Source: Cupriavidus sp. 2SB
GTDB lineage: Bacteria > Pseudomonadota > Gammaproteobacteria > Burkholderiales > Burkholderiaceae
Assembly (NCBI RefSeq): GCF_005503625.1
Contig: NZ_SCMX01000014.1
Span: forward strand, 1-64,000
Length of the DNA: 64,000 nt
Direction: 5' to 3'
A program made the translations under genes and the position numbers. The notes beneath the pieces were generated by a model. That model did not search any database and was not told the DNA's origin. It worked only from the letters and a program-made list of their open reading frames with translations. How positions within the stretch are numbered: position 1 is the stretch's first letter; the number at the start of each line of letters is the position of its first letter. Positions 36,017-44,339 of the stretch are shown in pieces.

Positions 36017-36910
36017 ATGTCATCGTCGATATTGCGCAGGACCCTTGCCGCCACGGTCGTCACGGCCAGCGGTTTCGTCTGTTACTGGACCTTTCTCGCC
36101 GTCAACCAGGAGCGGCTGCTGTTCGATGCGCGCCGTCGCCCGCCGCGCGACCTGCCCGAAGGCATCGAGGCGTATTCGCACCCGGTGCCGGGCGGCCTGT
36201 TCCGCGGCTATACCTACCGCGCCAGCGAGGAAGGTGTGCGGGACCTGCTTTTCTACCTGCCAGGGCGGGGCGAGGACGTGCTGGAAACGCTGCAGTTCAT
36301 GAAATGGCTGCCGCCCGGCATGGGCTTTGCCACGTTCGACTATCGAGGACTGGGCCACTCGGACGGCATGCCGTCCGAGGCCGCCGCCGTGGCCGATGCC
36401 AGCCAGTTCCTGCTCCACATTCGCCGTGCGTTCCCCGGCGTGCGCGTCCATGTGGTGGGCCGCTCGTTGGGTACCGGGGTGGCCATCCAGTTGGCGGACC
36501 TGCAGGATTTCGAGAGCCTGCAACTGATCACACCCTACGATTCGCTGCTGGAAATCGTGCGCAAGCGCTTTCCGCTGGTGCCGCTGCGCCAATTGATGCG
36601 CCACCATTTCGACTCCATCGCCCATTGCAAGAAAGTGGTCCAGAGCACCAAGGTCCTGCTGGCCGAGACCGATGACGTGGTGCCGCACGAATGCTCCGAG
36701 CGATTGATGGCGGCGTGGCCCGGCCCCGTGGCGGTCCAGACCATTGCCGGCACGGATCACCATACCATCGTGGAGCGGCCGGAAACCTGGCTCGCACTGT
36801 GTGAATTCGCGCGACAGGTGCCGCATCAGCCGCCCCTGCGCATCCGGGCCGAACCGCCCGAAGATGTCACCGATACCGGAGTGCCTTTGCCGCTCGCCGC
36901 TGCACGGTAG
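36017..36910 (+). CDS. Membrane-anchored alpha/beta hydrolase
   Basis: A 297-residue alpha/beta hydrolase with an N-terminal membrane anchor (about residues 8-28, 'LAATVVTASGFVCYWTFLAV'), so the catalytic domain is probably periplasmic. Fold landmarks are 'LFYLPGRGEDV', the Asp/Tyr strand FDYRGLGHSDG, the nucleophile elbow GRSLGTG (Ser near 154), 'AETDDVVPHE' and a late His in GTDHHT. This resembles FrsA/BEM46-like hydrolases; the substrate is unknown. It is 10 bp before a class A penicillin-binding protein gene and probably co-transcribed, hinting at an envelope role. Confidence 0.88.
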   Translation: MSSSILRRTLAATVVTASGFVCYWTFLAVNQERLLFDARRRPPRDLPEGIEAYSHPVPGGLFRGYTYRASEEGVRDLLFYLPGRGEDVLETLQFMKWLPPGMGFATFDYRGLGHSDGMPSEAAAVADASQFLLHIRRAFPGVRVHVVGRSLGTGVAIQLADLQDFESLQLITPYDSLLEIVRKRFPLVPLRQLMRHHFDSIAHCKKVVQSTKVLLAETDDVVPHECSERLMAAWPGPVAVQTIAGTDHHTIVERPETWLALCEFARQVPHQPPLRIRAEPPEDVTDTGVPLPLAAAR

Positions 36911-36920
36911 AATGCGCGCC

Positions 36921-38969
36921 ATGAAAAAAATCGTAGTCAAGGCCGCCGGTGTGATGGCCGGGCTGGCAGCCGCCAGCGTATTGCTGGCCGGTTTTGCCGC
37001 CGTCATCAGCCTGCAGCAACTGCCTTCGGTCGATGCTTTGCGCGACTACCGCCCCCAGGTGCCCCTGCGTGTCTTCACCCGCGACAACGTGCTGATTGGC
37101 GAATTCGGCACGGAGCACCGTGAATTCATCCCCATCGAGCGCATGCCGAAACTGATGTCCGAGGCGCTGCTCGCCGCCGAGGACGACCAGTTCTACAGCC
37201 ACGTGGGCGTGGACATTCCCGGACTGGTGCGCGCCGCGCTCGCCAATATCGGCGAAGGCTACGCCCAGGGCGCCTCGACCATCACGATGCAGGTGGCGCG
37301 CAACTTCTATCTCTCGCGCGAGAAGACGCTGTCGCGCAAGTGGTATGAAATCCTGCTGGCTTGGCAGATCGACCGCTCGCTGTCCAAGGACCGCATCCTT
37401 GAGCTGTACATGAACCAGGTCTATCTGGGCGAGCATGCATACGGCTTCGGCAGCGCCGCGCAGACTTATTTCGGCAAGCCGCTCGATCAACTCTCGCTCG
37501 CGGAAACCGCCGTGCTGGCCGGGCTGCCCAAGGCGCCCTCGACGATGAACCCGGTGGTCAACCTGCCGCGTGCCAAGCGCCGCCAGGAATATGTGCTGAG
37601 CCGCATGCTGGCGCTTGGCATGATCTCGCAGGACCAGTACCGCGCCGCACGCAATACGCAGATCGTGGTCAATCGCGATGCCAACGGCCGCTTCGACGGC
37701 CATGCCGAATACGTGGCCGAACTGGCGCGGCAACTCGCCCATGACCGCTTCGGGGACGAGGCCTATACGCGCGGCCTCAATGTCTACACCACCGTTTCGT
37801 CAATGCACCAGACCCTGGCCTACGACGCCGTGCAGGCCGGGCTGGCGCGCTACGGCAAGCGGCACGGCGCAGGGAAGTCCTCCGCAGCTGCCCCTGCCCT
37901 GCCACAAGCCGCGCTGATTTCGCTCGATGCGGAAACCGGCGCCATCGAGGCCATGGTCGGCGGCGCCGACTTTGCCACCAGCCGCTTCAACCACGCCACG
38001 CAAGCCCAGCGGCAGCCGGGCTCCACGTTCAAGCCGTTCGTCTATTCCGCCGCGCTGGAGCGCGGCATGTCGCCGGGCACGCTGATCAACGACGCGCCGC
38101 TCGACAATTCGCCGCACTGGAACCCGTCTAACGACGACAACCGCTTTGTCGGGCCGATCACGGTACGCAACGCGCTGGCCGAATCGCGCAACCTGCCGGC
38201 CATCCGCACGCTGCAGGCCATCGGTATTCCGTACGCGATCGATTTCGCCGGCAAGTTCGGTTTCTCGTCGAAACGGCTGCCGCCGTACCTGCCGATGGCG
38301 CTTGGCACCGGCACCACATCGCCGCTGCGGCTGGCCGCGGCCTATGGCGTGTTTGCCAACCAGGGCCATCGCATCGAGCCGTACCTGATCGGCAAGATCA
38401 CGGACGGCGACGGCAACGTGCTGTTCGCCGCCGACGATACCGCCCCGCCGCGCGTGATTTCGGCGCGTAACGCCTTCGTGATGAACAGCCTGCTGCAAAG
38501 CGTGGTGGACGAAGGCACGGGCAACGCCGTCAAACGATACCTGCGCCGCGACGATATCGCCGGCAAGACCGGCACCACCAACGACGCCGTGGACGGCTGG
38601 TTCGCGGGCTACGCGGGACAGGTGGTCACCGTGGCGTGGATGGGCTTCGACGATAACCGCAGCCTGGGCCGCCACGAATTCGGCGCCACCACGGCGCTGC
38701 CGATCTGGGCGTCCTATATGGAAGGGCGGCTTGCCGGCGTGCCTGACGCGAACTTCCCCACCCCGCCGCAGTTGGCGCGCATGAATAACGATTGGGCCTA
38801 TGCCGAGAACGCCGATGGCATGCATGGCATCGCATCGCTGGGCTTCCCGCCGCCTGCGGTGGCCGATGTGGCCCCGGATGCGACAGGCCAGGGCAACATG
38901 GCCGGCGGTGCGAGCATCACCCCTGCCAACACCGCGCCGACGCCGCCCACCTCCGCCAGCCCGCTCTGA
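36921..38969 (+). CDS. Bifunctional class A penicillin-binding protein (PBP1 type)
   Basis: A 682-residue peptidoglycan synthase anchored by one helix (about 10-30). The GT51 glycosyltransferase domain has its catalytic Glu87 in AAEDDQFYSH and 'GASTITMQVARNFYLSREKT'. The transpeptidase domain has Ser368 in GSTFKPF, S422-R-N and K549-T-G. The tail is proline/threonine-rich. It is shorter than classical PBP1A because the OB-like insert between domains is reduced, and it is probably a second class A enzyme rather than the main mrcA product. Alternative in-frame ATG at 36912. Middle gene of a three-gene set with the hydrolase and an ArsB-like permease (11 bp gap). Confidence 0.93.
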   Translation: MKKIVVKAAGVMAGLAAASVLLAGFAAVISLQQLPSVDALRDYRPQVPLRVFTRDNVLIGEFGTEHREFIPIERMPKLMSEALLAAEDDQFYSHVGVDIPGLVRAALANIGEGYAQGASTITMQVARNFYLSREKTLSRKWYEILLAWQIDRSLSKDRILELYMNQVYLGEHAYGFGSAAQTYFGKPLDQLSLAETAVLAGLPKAPSTMNPVVNLPRAKRRQEYVLSRMLALGMISQDQYRAARNTQIVVNRDANGRFDGHAEYVAELARQLAHDRFGDEAYTRGLNVYTTVSSMHQTLAYDAVQAGLARYGKRHGAGKSSAAAPALPQAALISLDAETGAIEAMVGGADFATSRFNHATQAQRQPGSTFKPFVYSAALERGMSPGTLINDAPLDNSPHWNPSNDDNRFVGPITVRNALAESRNLPAIRTLQAIGIPYAIDFAGKFGFSSKRLPPYLPMALGTGTTSPLRLAAAYGVFANQGHRIEPYLIGKITDGDGNVLFAADDTAPPRVISARNAFVMNSLLQSVVDEGTGNAVKRYLRRDDIAGKTGTTNDAVDGWFAGYAGQVVTVAWMGFDDNRSLGRHEFGATTALPIWASYMEGRLAGVPDANFPTPPQLARMNNDWAYAENADGMHGIASLGFPPPAVADVAPDATGQGNMAGGASITPANTAPTPPTSASPL

Positions 38970-38980
38970 CCGATTCTCCG

Positions 38981-40258
38981 ATGCTCGCCGCCACGCATAT
39001 GTCCGCCTACGCCACGCCGCTGATCTGGGCCGTCGCTGCCCTGGCCACGGCCGGCGTGCTGTTCCGGCCGTTCCGCCTGCCCGAGCCGTTCTGGGCAATG
39101 GGCGGCGCGCTGCTGCTCTGCGTGGCCGGATTGCTGCCGTGGCGCGATGCCCTCGATGCCGTGGCGCGCGGCATCGATGTGTACCTGTTTCTCGCGGGCA
39201 TGATGCTGATCTCCGAACTGGCGCGCAAGACGGGCCTGTTCGATCATGTGGCGGCGCTGGCCGTGCGCAGTGCGCGGGGATCGGCGCGGCGGCTGTTCGT
39301 GCTGGTCTACGGCTTCGGCATCGCGGTCACGGCCTTCATGTCGAACGATGCCACCGCCGTGGTACTGACCCCCGCCGTGCTGGCCGCCACCCGCGCGGCG
39401 CGCGTCAAGCATCCGCTGCCCTACCTGTACGCCTGCGCCTTCATCGCCAATGCGGCCAGCTTCGTGCTGCCGATCTCCAACCCCGCCAACCTCGTGCTAT
39501 TCGGCGAGCGCCTGCCGCCGCTGATGGGCTGGCTGGCCCGCTTCGCATTGCCCTCGGCCGTGGCCATCGTCATGACGTTCGTCGCGCTGTACTGGACGCA
39601 GCGCCACGCATTGGCCGAGCGCATTGCGGAAGATGTGGACACCCCCCCGCTGACCCTGCAAGCCTGGATCACCACGGCCGGCATCGTGCTGACCGGCGCC
39701 GCGCTGCTCACCGCCTCCCTGCACGGCAAGGACCTGGGATGGCCCACCTTCATCGGCGGCGCCATGACGCTGGCCTGCGTCGTTGCCACGCAACCGCGCC
39801 TGCTGCGGCCTGCGCTCACCGAAGTCTCCTGGGGTGTGCTGCCGATGGTGGCCGGGCTGTTCGTCCTGGTGGCAGGCCTCTCCCAGACCGGCTTGACCGA
39901 TCAACTCGCGCACTGGGTGCGTGAGCTGTCTGTGCGTGAAGGCGGCGCGGCGGTAATGGGTGCGGGTCTGGCGGGCGTGGTAGTGGGCCTGGTTTCGAAC
40001 ATCGTGAACAACCTGCCTGCCGGGCTGTTCGCGGCCTCCGCACTGGCTGCGGGCCATGCTTCGGAAACCGTGACGGCTGCCGTGCTGATCGGCGTGGATC
40101 TGGGCCCGAACCTGTCCGTCACTGGCTCGCTGGCCACGCTGCTCTGGCTGACCGCCTTGCGGCGCGAAGGGCACAATATCAGCGCCGGCACCTTTCTGAA
40201 AACCGGCGCCATCGTGATGCCGATGGCCCTGCTGCCTGCGCTTGCCGTGCTGCGCTAG
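38981..40258 (+). CDS. ArsB/NhaD-like ion permease
   Basis: A 425-residue membrane protein with about 11-12 helices in the ArsB/ion-transporter superfamily. Landmarks are 'VFLAGMMLISELARKTG'-like start helices (residues about 65-85), the conserved 'AFMSNDATAVVLTPAVLAA' and 'FVLPISNPANLVLFG' re-entrant regions, and 'GLVSNIVNNLPAGLFAA' with 'LGPNLSVTGSLATLLW' in the second half. This pattern is typical of the arsenite exporter ArsB, but no arsR or arsC is nearby, so a different anion or sodium/proton exchange is possible. It ends the hydrolase-PBP operon. Residue 7 Met (38999) is an alternative start. Confidence 0.88.
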   Translation: MLAATHMSAYATPLIWAVAALATAGVLFRPFRLPEPFWAMGGALLLCVAGLLPWRDALDAVARGIDVYLFLAGMMLISELARKTGLFDHVAALAVRSARGSARRLFVLVYGFGIAVTAFMSNDATAVVLTPAVLAATRAARVKHPLPYLYACAFIANAASFVLPISNPANLVLFGERLPPLMGWLARFALPSAVAIVMTFVALYWTQRHALAERIAEDVDTPPLTLQAWITTAGIVLTGAALLTASLHGKDLGWPTFIGGAMTLACVVATQPRLLRPALTEVSWGVLPMVAGLFVLVAGLSQTGLTDQLAHWVRELSVREGGAAVMGAGLAGVVVGLVSNIVNNLPAGLFAASALAAGHASETVTAAVLIGVDLGPNLSVTGSLATLLWLTALRREGHNISAGTFLKTGAIVMPMALLPALAVLR

Positions 40259-40357
40259 GCGGACAGCGGGCCGCGCCAAGTTGTGGCACTGGGCCAACTG
40301 CCATATAGTGAAGCACCGCGCACCGCGCCTTTTACCCGCCCGATCCAGCGGTCAGAC

Positions 40358-41080
40358 ATGTCACACAAGGACCATCCCGACGGGCCGAAGCACGCCACTG
40401 CCACGCCAGTATCGGATCGCATCCGCGCCCGCATCGCCGCTTCCGGCGACCGCTTCCACGCCAACGACAATATCGCCCGCCATATCGAACATGGCGAACT
40501 GGATGCCCTCCAGGCCGAAGTCGAGGCACGCATGGAAGAGGTGCTGCGGACCCTGGTCATCGATGTCGACCAGGACCACAACACGCGCGAGACGGCCCGC
40601 CGCGTGGCAAAGATGTACCTCAAGGAAATCTTCGCCGGCCGCTACGCCAGGCCGCCCGAAGTCACCGAGTTTCCGAACGTCGAGCAGTTGAACGAGTTGA
40701 TGATCGTGGGCCCGATGCGCGTGCGCAGCGCCTGCTCGCATCATCTTTGCCCGATCATCGGCAGCCTGTGGGTGGGCGTGATGCCGAACCGCCATTCGAA
40801 CCTGATCGGGTTGTCCAAGTACGCTCGGCTGGCCGAGTGGATCATGTGCCGGCCGCAGATCCAGGAGGAGGCCGTGGCCCAGGTAGCGGATCTGCTCCAG
40901 GAAAAGATGAACCCGGACGGGCTGGCCATCGTCATGGAAGCCGAGCACTTCTGCATGCACTGGCGCGGCGTGCGCGACACGGACGCCAAGATGACCAACA
41001 GCGTCATGCGCGGCTCCTTCCTCAAGGACGACAAGCTGCGCCGCGAATTCCTCACGCTGTTGAATTTGAATCGTCGCTAA
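40358..41080 (+). CDS. folE: GTP cyclohydrolase I (FolE)
   Basis: A 240-residue type I GTP cyclohydrolase, which makes 7,8-dihydroneopterin triphosphate for folate (or other pterins). The N-terminal helical part (about 1-110) has 'DHNTRETARRVAKMYLKEIF'. The tunnelling fold has the zinc site in RSACSHHLCPI, HSNLIGLSKYARL, and the second Cys/His stretch EHFCMHWRG; all expected metal ligands are present. The N-terminus is slightly longer than E. coli FolE. The start is the ATG at 40358. It precedes the BLUF photoreceptor gene by 26 bp, probably in one operon. Other folate genes are absent locally. Confidence 0.95.
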   Translation: MSHKDHPDGPKHATATPVSDRIRARIAASGDRFHANDNIARHIEHGELDALQAEVEARMEEVLRTLVIDVDQDHNTRETARRVAKMYLKEIFAGRYARPPEVTEFPNVEQLNELMIVGPMRVRSACSHHLCPIIGSLWVGVMPNRHSNLIGLSKYARLAEWIMCRPQIQEEAVAQVADLLQEKMNPDGLAIVMEAEHFCMHWRGVRDTDAKMTNSVMRGSFLKDDKLRREFLTLLNLNRR

Positions 41081-41106
41081 GCCAGAGAAGGGGAAAGGGG
41101 ATAACG

Positions 41107-41550
41107 ATGCTAGTTCGCCTGCTCTACGCCAGCCGCGCTGCGGTGCCATTGACGGCCGAAGTGCTCGACGCGATCCTCGACACAAGCCTCGCACGGAATC
41201 CGCCCAACGGCATCACGGGCGTGCTGTGCCACAGCAACAGCGTGTTCCTGCAAGCGCTGGAAGGCAGCCGGGAAGCGGTCTCGCGCCTCTATCTCAACAT
41301 TGGCCGCGACGCCCGCCACAAGGAAGTGGTGCTGCTGCACTACGAGGAAATTGCCGAACGGGCGTTCTCGGGTTGGTCAATGGGCCGCGTCAATGCCAAC
41401 AAGATCAACGCCGCCATGCTGCTGAAATACTCGGCGCAGGGCGAACTCGATCCCTACCGCATGCCAGGTGCAGCATCGTTGGCACTCATGAAGGAATTGA
41501 TCGCGGGCGCGGCCATCGTCGGGCGCAGTCCGGAACGCGCCCGCCACTGA
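41107..41550 (+). CDS. BLUF-domain blue-light photoreceptor (short, no effector)
   Basis: A 147-residue flavin photoreceptor of the short PixD/BlrB type. The BLUF residues that make the light-sensitive FAD hydrogen-bond network are present with the spacing of cyanobacterial PixD: Tyr7 in LLYASR, Asn31 before the NGITGVL loop, and Gln49 in FLQALEG, plus the Trp/Met pair in FSGWSMG. About 50 C-terminal residues form helices but no enzymatic domain, so signalling must go through a protein partner. A purine-rich ribosome site (AGAAGGGGAAAGGGG) precedes it. It is directly downstream of folE, which might link light sensing to pterin supply. Confidence 0.93.
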   Translation: MLVRLLYASRAAVPLTAEVLDAILDTSLARNPPNGITGVLCHSNSVFLQALEGSREAVSRLYLNIGRDARHKEVVLLHYEEIAERAFSGWSMGRVNANKINAAMLLKYSAQGELDPYRMPGAASLALMKELIAGAAIVGRSPERARH

Positions 41551-41572
41551 TTGCCTTCGGTCTGACGTCCGC

Positions 41573-41824
41573 TCAGACAGACACCTGGCCGAACAGGCCG
41601 CATTCGAGATCGCTCTCGAACTCTTCCACCCAGGCAGTGCCCGGTCCGGCGTCATAGACGCTTTCGGCGCCGGTCTTCTGCCTTCGCACCGTCACCTGGC
41701 GTGCCGTGGTGCCGTTGGTATCTGAAAACTCGAACTCCTGAAGCGCAAGACCTACTTGCCGGAAGACGGCTTCGATGTCTTGTTGCTCGTTGGCGGGGAA
41801 GTCGGGGAACAGTCGCATTGCCAT
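41573..41824 (-). CDS. Small hypothetical protein next to the BLUF gene
   Basis: An 83-residue acidic protein (MAMRLFPDFPANEQQDIEAVF... ending LECGLFGQVSV). It looks like a small alpha/beta protein without motifs I recognise. The ATG at 41824 has GGAGG 7 bases upstream, a very good ribosome site. It is convergent with the BLUF gene (22 bp between stops). Short BLUF proteins need separate partners, so this neighbour is worth testing as one, though the orientation argues against a shared transcript. Confidence 0.7.
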   Translation of the reverse strand: MAMRLFPDFPANEQQDIEAVFRQVGLALQEFEFSDTNGTTARQVTVRRQKTGAESVYDAGPGTAWVEEFESDLECGLFGQVSV

Positions 41825-42321
41825 GGCACACCTCCATGCGGGGGTTGTACGGCGCGGCCCCTGCGTAGAGGGTACGGCGCGACACGAGCATGCCACGAAT
41901 TCCGCGGCGACGTGATGCGCTGCGAAAGACCATGCCCGCGCTACATGTATTGCGGCGCCAACGCGGCATGGCGGAGGTCTTCCCGCCCGAACAACCGCCT
42001 CGCTGCTGCCATCCCGCGGGCCCATCCAAGCGCCTCGGAATATCGGGATATGTACCCAATCCCAGAAATAAACGAAATAAAATTAAAGAAAATTTAAATC
42101 AGAATTTCACTTTATCCACATCCAATCATCATTGGATAGTTAAATAGTATTTCACCTAAATAAAGCCGTTCCCGGCCCTAACGGATGGCGATCCCATTCA
42201 TTTAGCAAGACAAAGCCGCGCAAGATATTTTTGAAATCTCTCATTTTTAAGTCCTTGGCGATAGCCCGGCGGGGTATACCCATTTAGTGTCGAGCCTCAC
42301 CTCTATCAAACAGGACAGACG
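41825..42321. other. AT-rich intergenic region
   Basis: About 500 bp between divergent genes. From about 42050 to 42290 it is unusually AT-rich for this genome (runs such as AAATAAAATTAAAG). The region contains a perfect palindrome with a 4-base loop (42120-42137) and ends in the ribosome site AGGACAG of the downstream gene. No credible gene was found. Confidence 0.5.
42120..42137. promoter_or_regulatory. Short perfect inverted repeat ATCCAAT-CATC-ATTGGAT
   Basis: A 7-bp arm repeated inversely around 4 bases, embedded in AT-rich DNA about 190 bp upstream of the hypothetical gene at 42322. It could be an operator; there is no T-run, so a terminator is unlikely. Confidence 0.35.
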
Positions 42322-43251
42322 ATGCGCAACAAGTTCTCCAAAGAGCGGAGCGCCAGCGAACGCAGTCAGACGTTGCTCCAGACCGCCCGGGCCCAGGCCA
42401 ACGCACTACAAGGAATGTATCGCGATACGCTCGGGACCTTCCTGGATTCACCCAGCTGCGTGCCGGTACCGCGCGCCGCCCGCGCCCTGTTCTGGCTCGG
42501 ACGCCTGCGGCAATGGCGTGCCATCGACGTTGGCACGGGCGCATCCGAAGCCAACTGGCTGTCGCTGCATCTTGGCGTCGTCGAATCCGTAGCCGGTACG
42601 CATGCCCTGGCCATGCACCGGGACCAATGGAGCGGCCCCAATCGCCGGCATACGTACGAGCGCGACATGTCGTTGCAGATTGCCATGATGCTCGCGCTGG
42701 GCTGGAACGAAATGGCGGCGTTTGCCCTGCAAGCGTGGTTCGGGGTGGAGAAGACTGTGGCCGGACAGAGTTGCCTGACAGGGATGACCGGGATGATCGT
42801 CGGCGTCGCAGGCGACGCGCTGAAGATAAGCGTGCCGGCGAGCAACTTCCAGCGCAGCGATGCATTGCTCGGACACATACTTGAGAACTGGCAATCCGAC
42901 GACGCGCAATTCTCGCCCCTCGCAAATTCCCTGGCGGAGCGCCACATGCTGCAGTGCCGCCTCGACACCGATCAATCACTGTTTGACTTCGACCATCCGA
43001 TCGAACAGGCCATGCCCGTCGAACTGCTGATGCTGCTCAGGCTGCGCGGCAACACCGAGATGCCCGCATGGCTATCTCTCCATGCTGCCCTCGCGCATCC
43101 CGCCGCCGTGCTCGTCCAGAGCAGCCCGCCCGTGCAATCGCAGCGATGCGCGGCGTTCATCGAACGCGTCAGCCGGCTGTTACCCCAATATCGTGGCCTT
43201 ACAGACGCCATGGCGCGACAGGGGAACCTTATCCAGACTGCTGCTGCGTAA
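42322..43251 (+). CDS. Hypothetical protein of unknown family
   Basis: A 309-residue protein, probably cytoplasmic, without signal peptide or clear membrane helices. The N-terminus is helical and basic (MRNKFSKERSASERSQTLLQTARAQ...). The middle has alternating helices and strands with several Trp and Gly residues, such as 'ARALFWLGRLRQWRAIDVG' and 'MMLALGWNEMAAFALQAWFG'. I do not recognise it. Ribosome site AGGACAG precedes the ATG. It lies upstream of the response regulator and hybrid kinase genes but is separated from them by 430 bp, so it is probably its own transcription unit. Confidence 0.7.
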   Translation: MRNKFSKERSASERSQTLLQTARAQANALQGMYRDTLGTFLDSPSCVPVPRAARALFWLGRLRQWRAIDVGTGASEANWLSLHLGVVESVAGTHALAMHRDQWSGPNRRHTYERDMSLQIAMMLALGWNEMAAFALQAWFGVEKTVAGQSCLTGMTGMIVGVAGDALKISVPASNFQRSDALLGHILENWQSDDAQFSPLANSLAERHMLQCRLDTDQSLFDFDHPIEQAMPVELLMLLRLRGNTEMPAWLSLHAALAHPAAVLVQSSPPVQSQRCAAFIERVSRLLPQYRGLTDAMARQGNLIQTAAA

Positions 43252-43682
43252 CGCGCCGCCCACCCGGACAAGGCCCGCCGACAGCGTGATCGGTGGCCTT
43301 CACTCGTCACTTTTTCGGCGAATCCAAAGAATCTGCTATTTAATTATCTGACAACCGTGAGCAGAATGTCGCGCTTGTCTCCGTCGGCATCGACGGGTGC
43401 CAAAAGCTCATCGCATGTAACTGGAATTCTTCGCATCCTCTCCAACATTTATTGCGACATATCAAAGCGACACCACGCATGCTTCCGGGTCGCCAAGCAA
43501 GTACCGCCAATTCCAGTTTGAATCCATCATAATTTGACGATTCACAATCTGATATTCAATCAAATTGTGATTTTCCGTTCATGGTGGAGTATTTTTCCTA
43601 TGTTCGCGAAAGTACGATTCCTTCGGCGCAGCGTTTCCGATCCGGACGCCGCTACGTTTATGCAAATAAGGACAATTGAGGC
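43252..43682. promoter_or_regulatory. Upstream region of the response regulator / hybrid kinase genes
   Basis: The 431-bp gap becomes AT-rich towards its 3' end. It contains TCACAAT (43542-43548) and its inverse ATTGTGA (43564-43570) separated by 15 bp, and a longer-range inverted pair AACTGGAATT (43419-43428) / AATTCCAGTT (43509-43518). These are candidate operator or attenuator elements. No credible gene is present. Confidence 0.4.
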
Positions 43683-44330
43683 ATGCCTGCAAAAACCATT
43701 CGTGTCGCCCTGGCAGATGATCATCCTCTCGTCGTCACCGCACTGCGCGATTGCCTGCAACGCACGCCCGGTTTCCAGGTGACGTGCGAATGCACCAACG
43801 GCAGTGAACTGGTTGGCGCGCTCGCGCAGAATCCGGTCGATGTAGCCGTGACGGACTTCAGCATGGGCTACGGGGACACATCACTGGACGGGTTCAACCT
43901 CCTGCGCCGGCTCACACGCCTGTATCCGGAAACGCGCATCGTCATCGTGAGTGCGCAGAACAATGCGGGCGTGGTGACGCGGGCCATGAAACTGGGCGCG
44001 CGCGCGTTTGTCAGCAAGGAAGACGAACTCGACGAAATCGTGCGCGCCTGCATCCATGTCACCGTCAGCAGCGGTTACTTCTATTCGCCCTCGATCCGCG
44101 CGGTGCTGGATAACGCCGCCACCGTCACGGCACCCACCACGGAACTGACGCTGCGCGAACTTGAGGTGGTGCGGCTCTACGCGCAAGGCTTCCAGCTCAA
44201 CGATATTGCCAGCAAGCTGGGGCGCTCGGTGAGCACGATATCGAGCCAGAAGACCGTGGCCATGCGCAAGCTCAACGTCCAGACCAATACGGATCTGATC
44301 CGCTACGCCTACGAGAATGGATTGATCTGA
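43683..44330 (+). CDS. NarL/RcsB-like response regulator
   Basis: A 215-residue response regulator. The receiver domain (about 5-125) has the acidic pair near residue 11 (ALADDHP), phospho-acceptor Asp58 in VTDFSMGYGD, and the conserved Lys near 105. The extended loop after the Asp resembles RcsB/BvgA-like regulators. The LuxR-type HTH (about 148-210) reads 'LTLRELEVVRLYAQGFQLNDIASKLGRSVSTIS'. It lies 9 bp before the hybrid sensor kinase gene and is surely its partner. Its target genes are unknown; the kinase and the adjacent MFS exporter are candidates. Confidence 0.93.
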   Translation: MPAKTIRVALADDHPLVVTALRDCLQRTPGFQVTCECTNGSELVGALAQNPVDVAVTDFSMGYGDTSLDGFNLLRRLTRLYPETRIVIVSAQNNAGVVTRAMKLGARAFVSKEDELDEIVRACIHVTVSSGYFYSPSIRAVLDNAATVTAPTTELTLRELEVVRLYAQGFQLNDIASKLGRSVSTISSQKTVAMRKLNVQTNTDLIRYAYENGLI

Positions 44331-44339
44331 TCGGCCATC

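Noticed and set aside
43534..43782. 82-codon frame overlapping the response regulator start
   Set aside because: It overlaps the receiver domain in another frame and lies in the leader region; no supporting signal.
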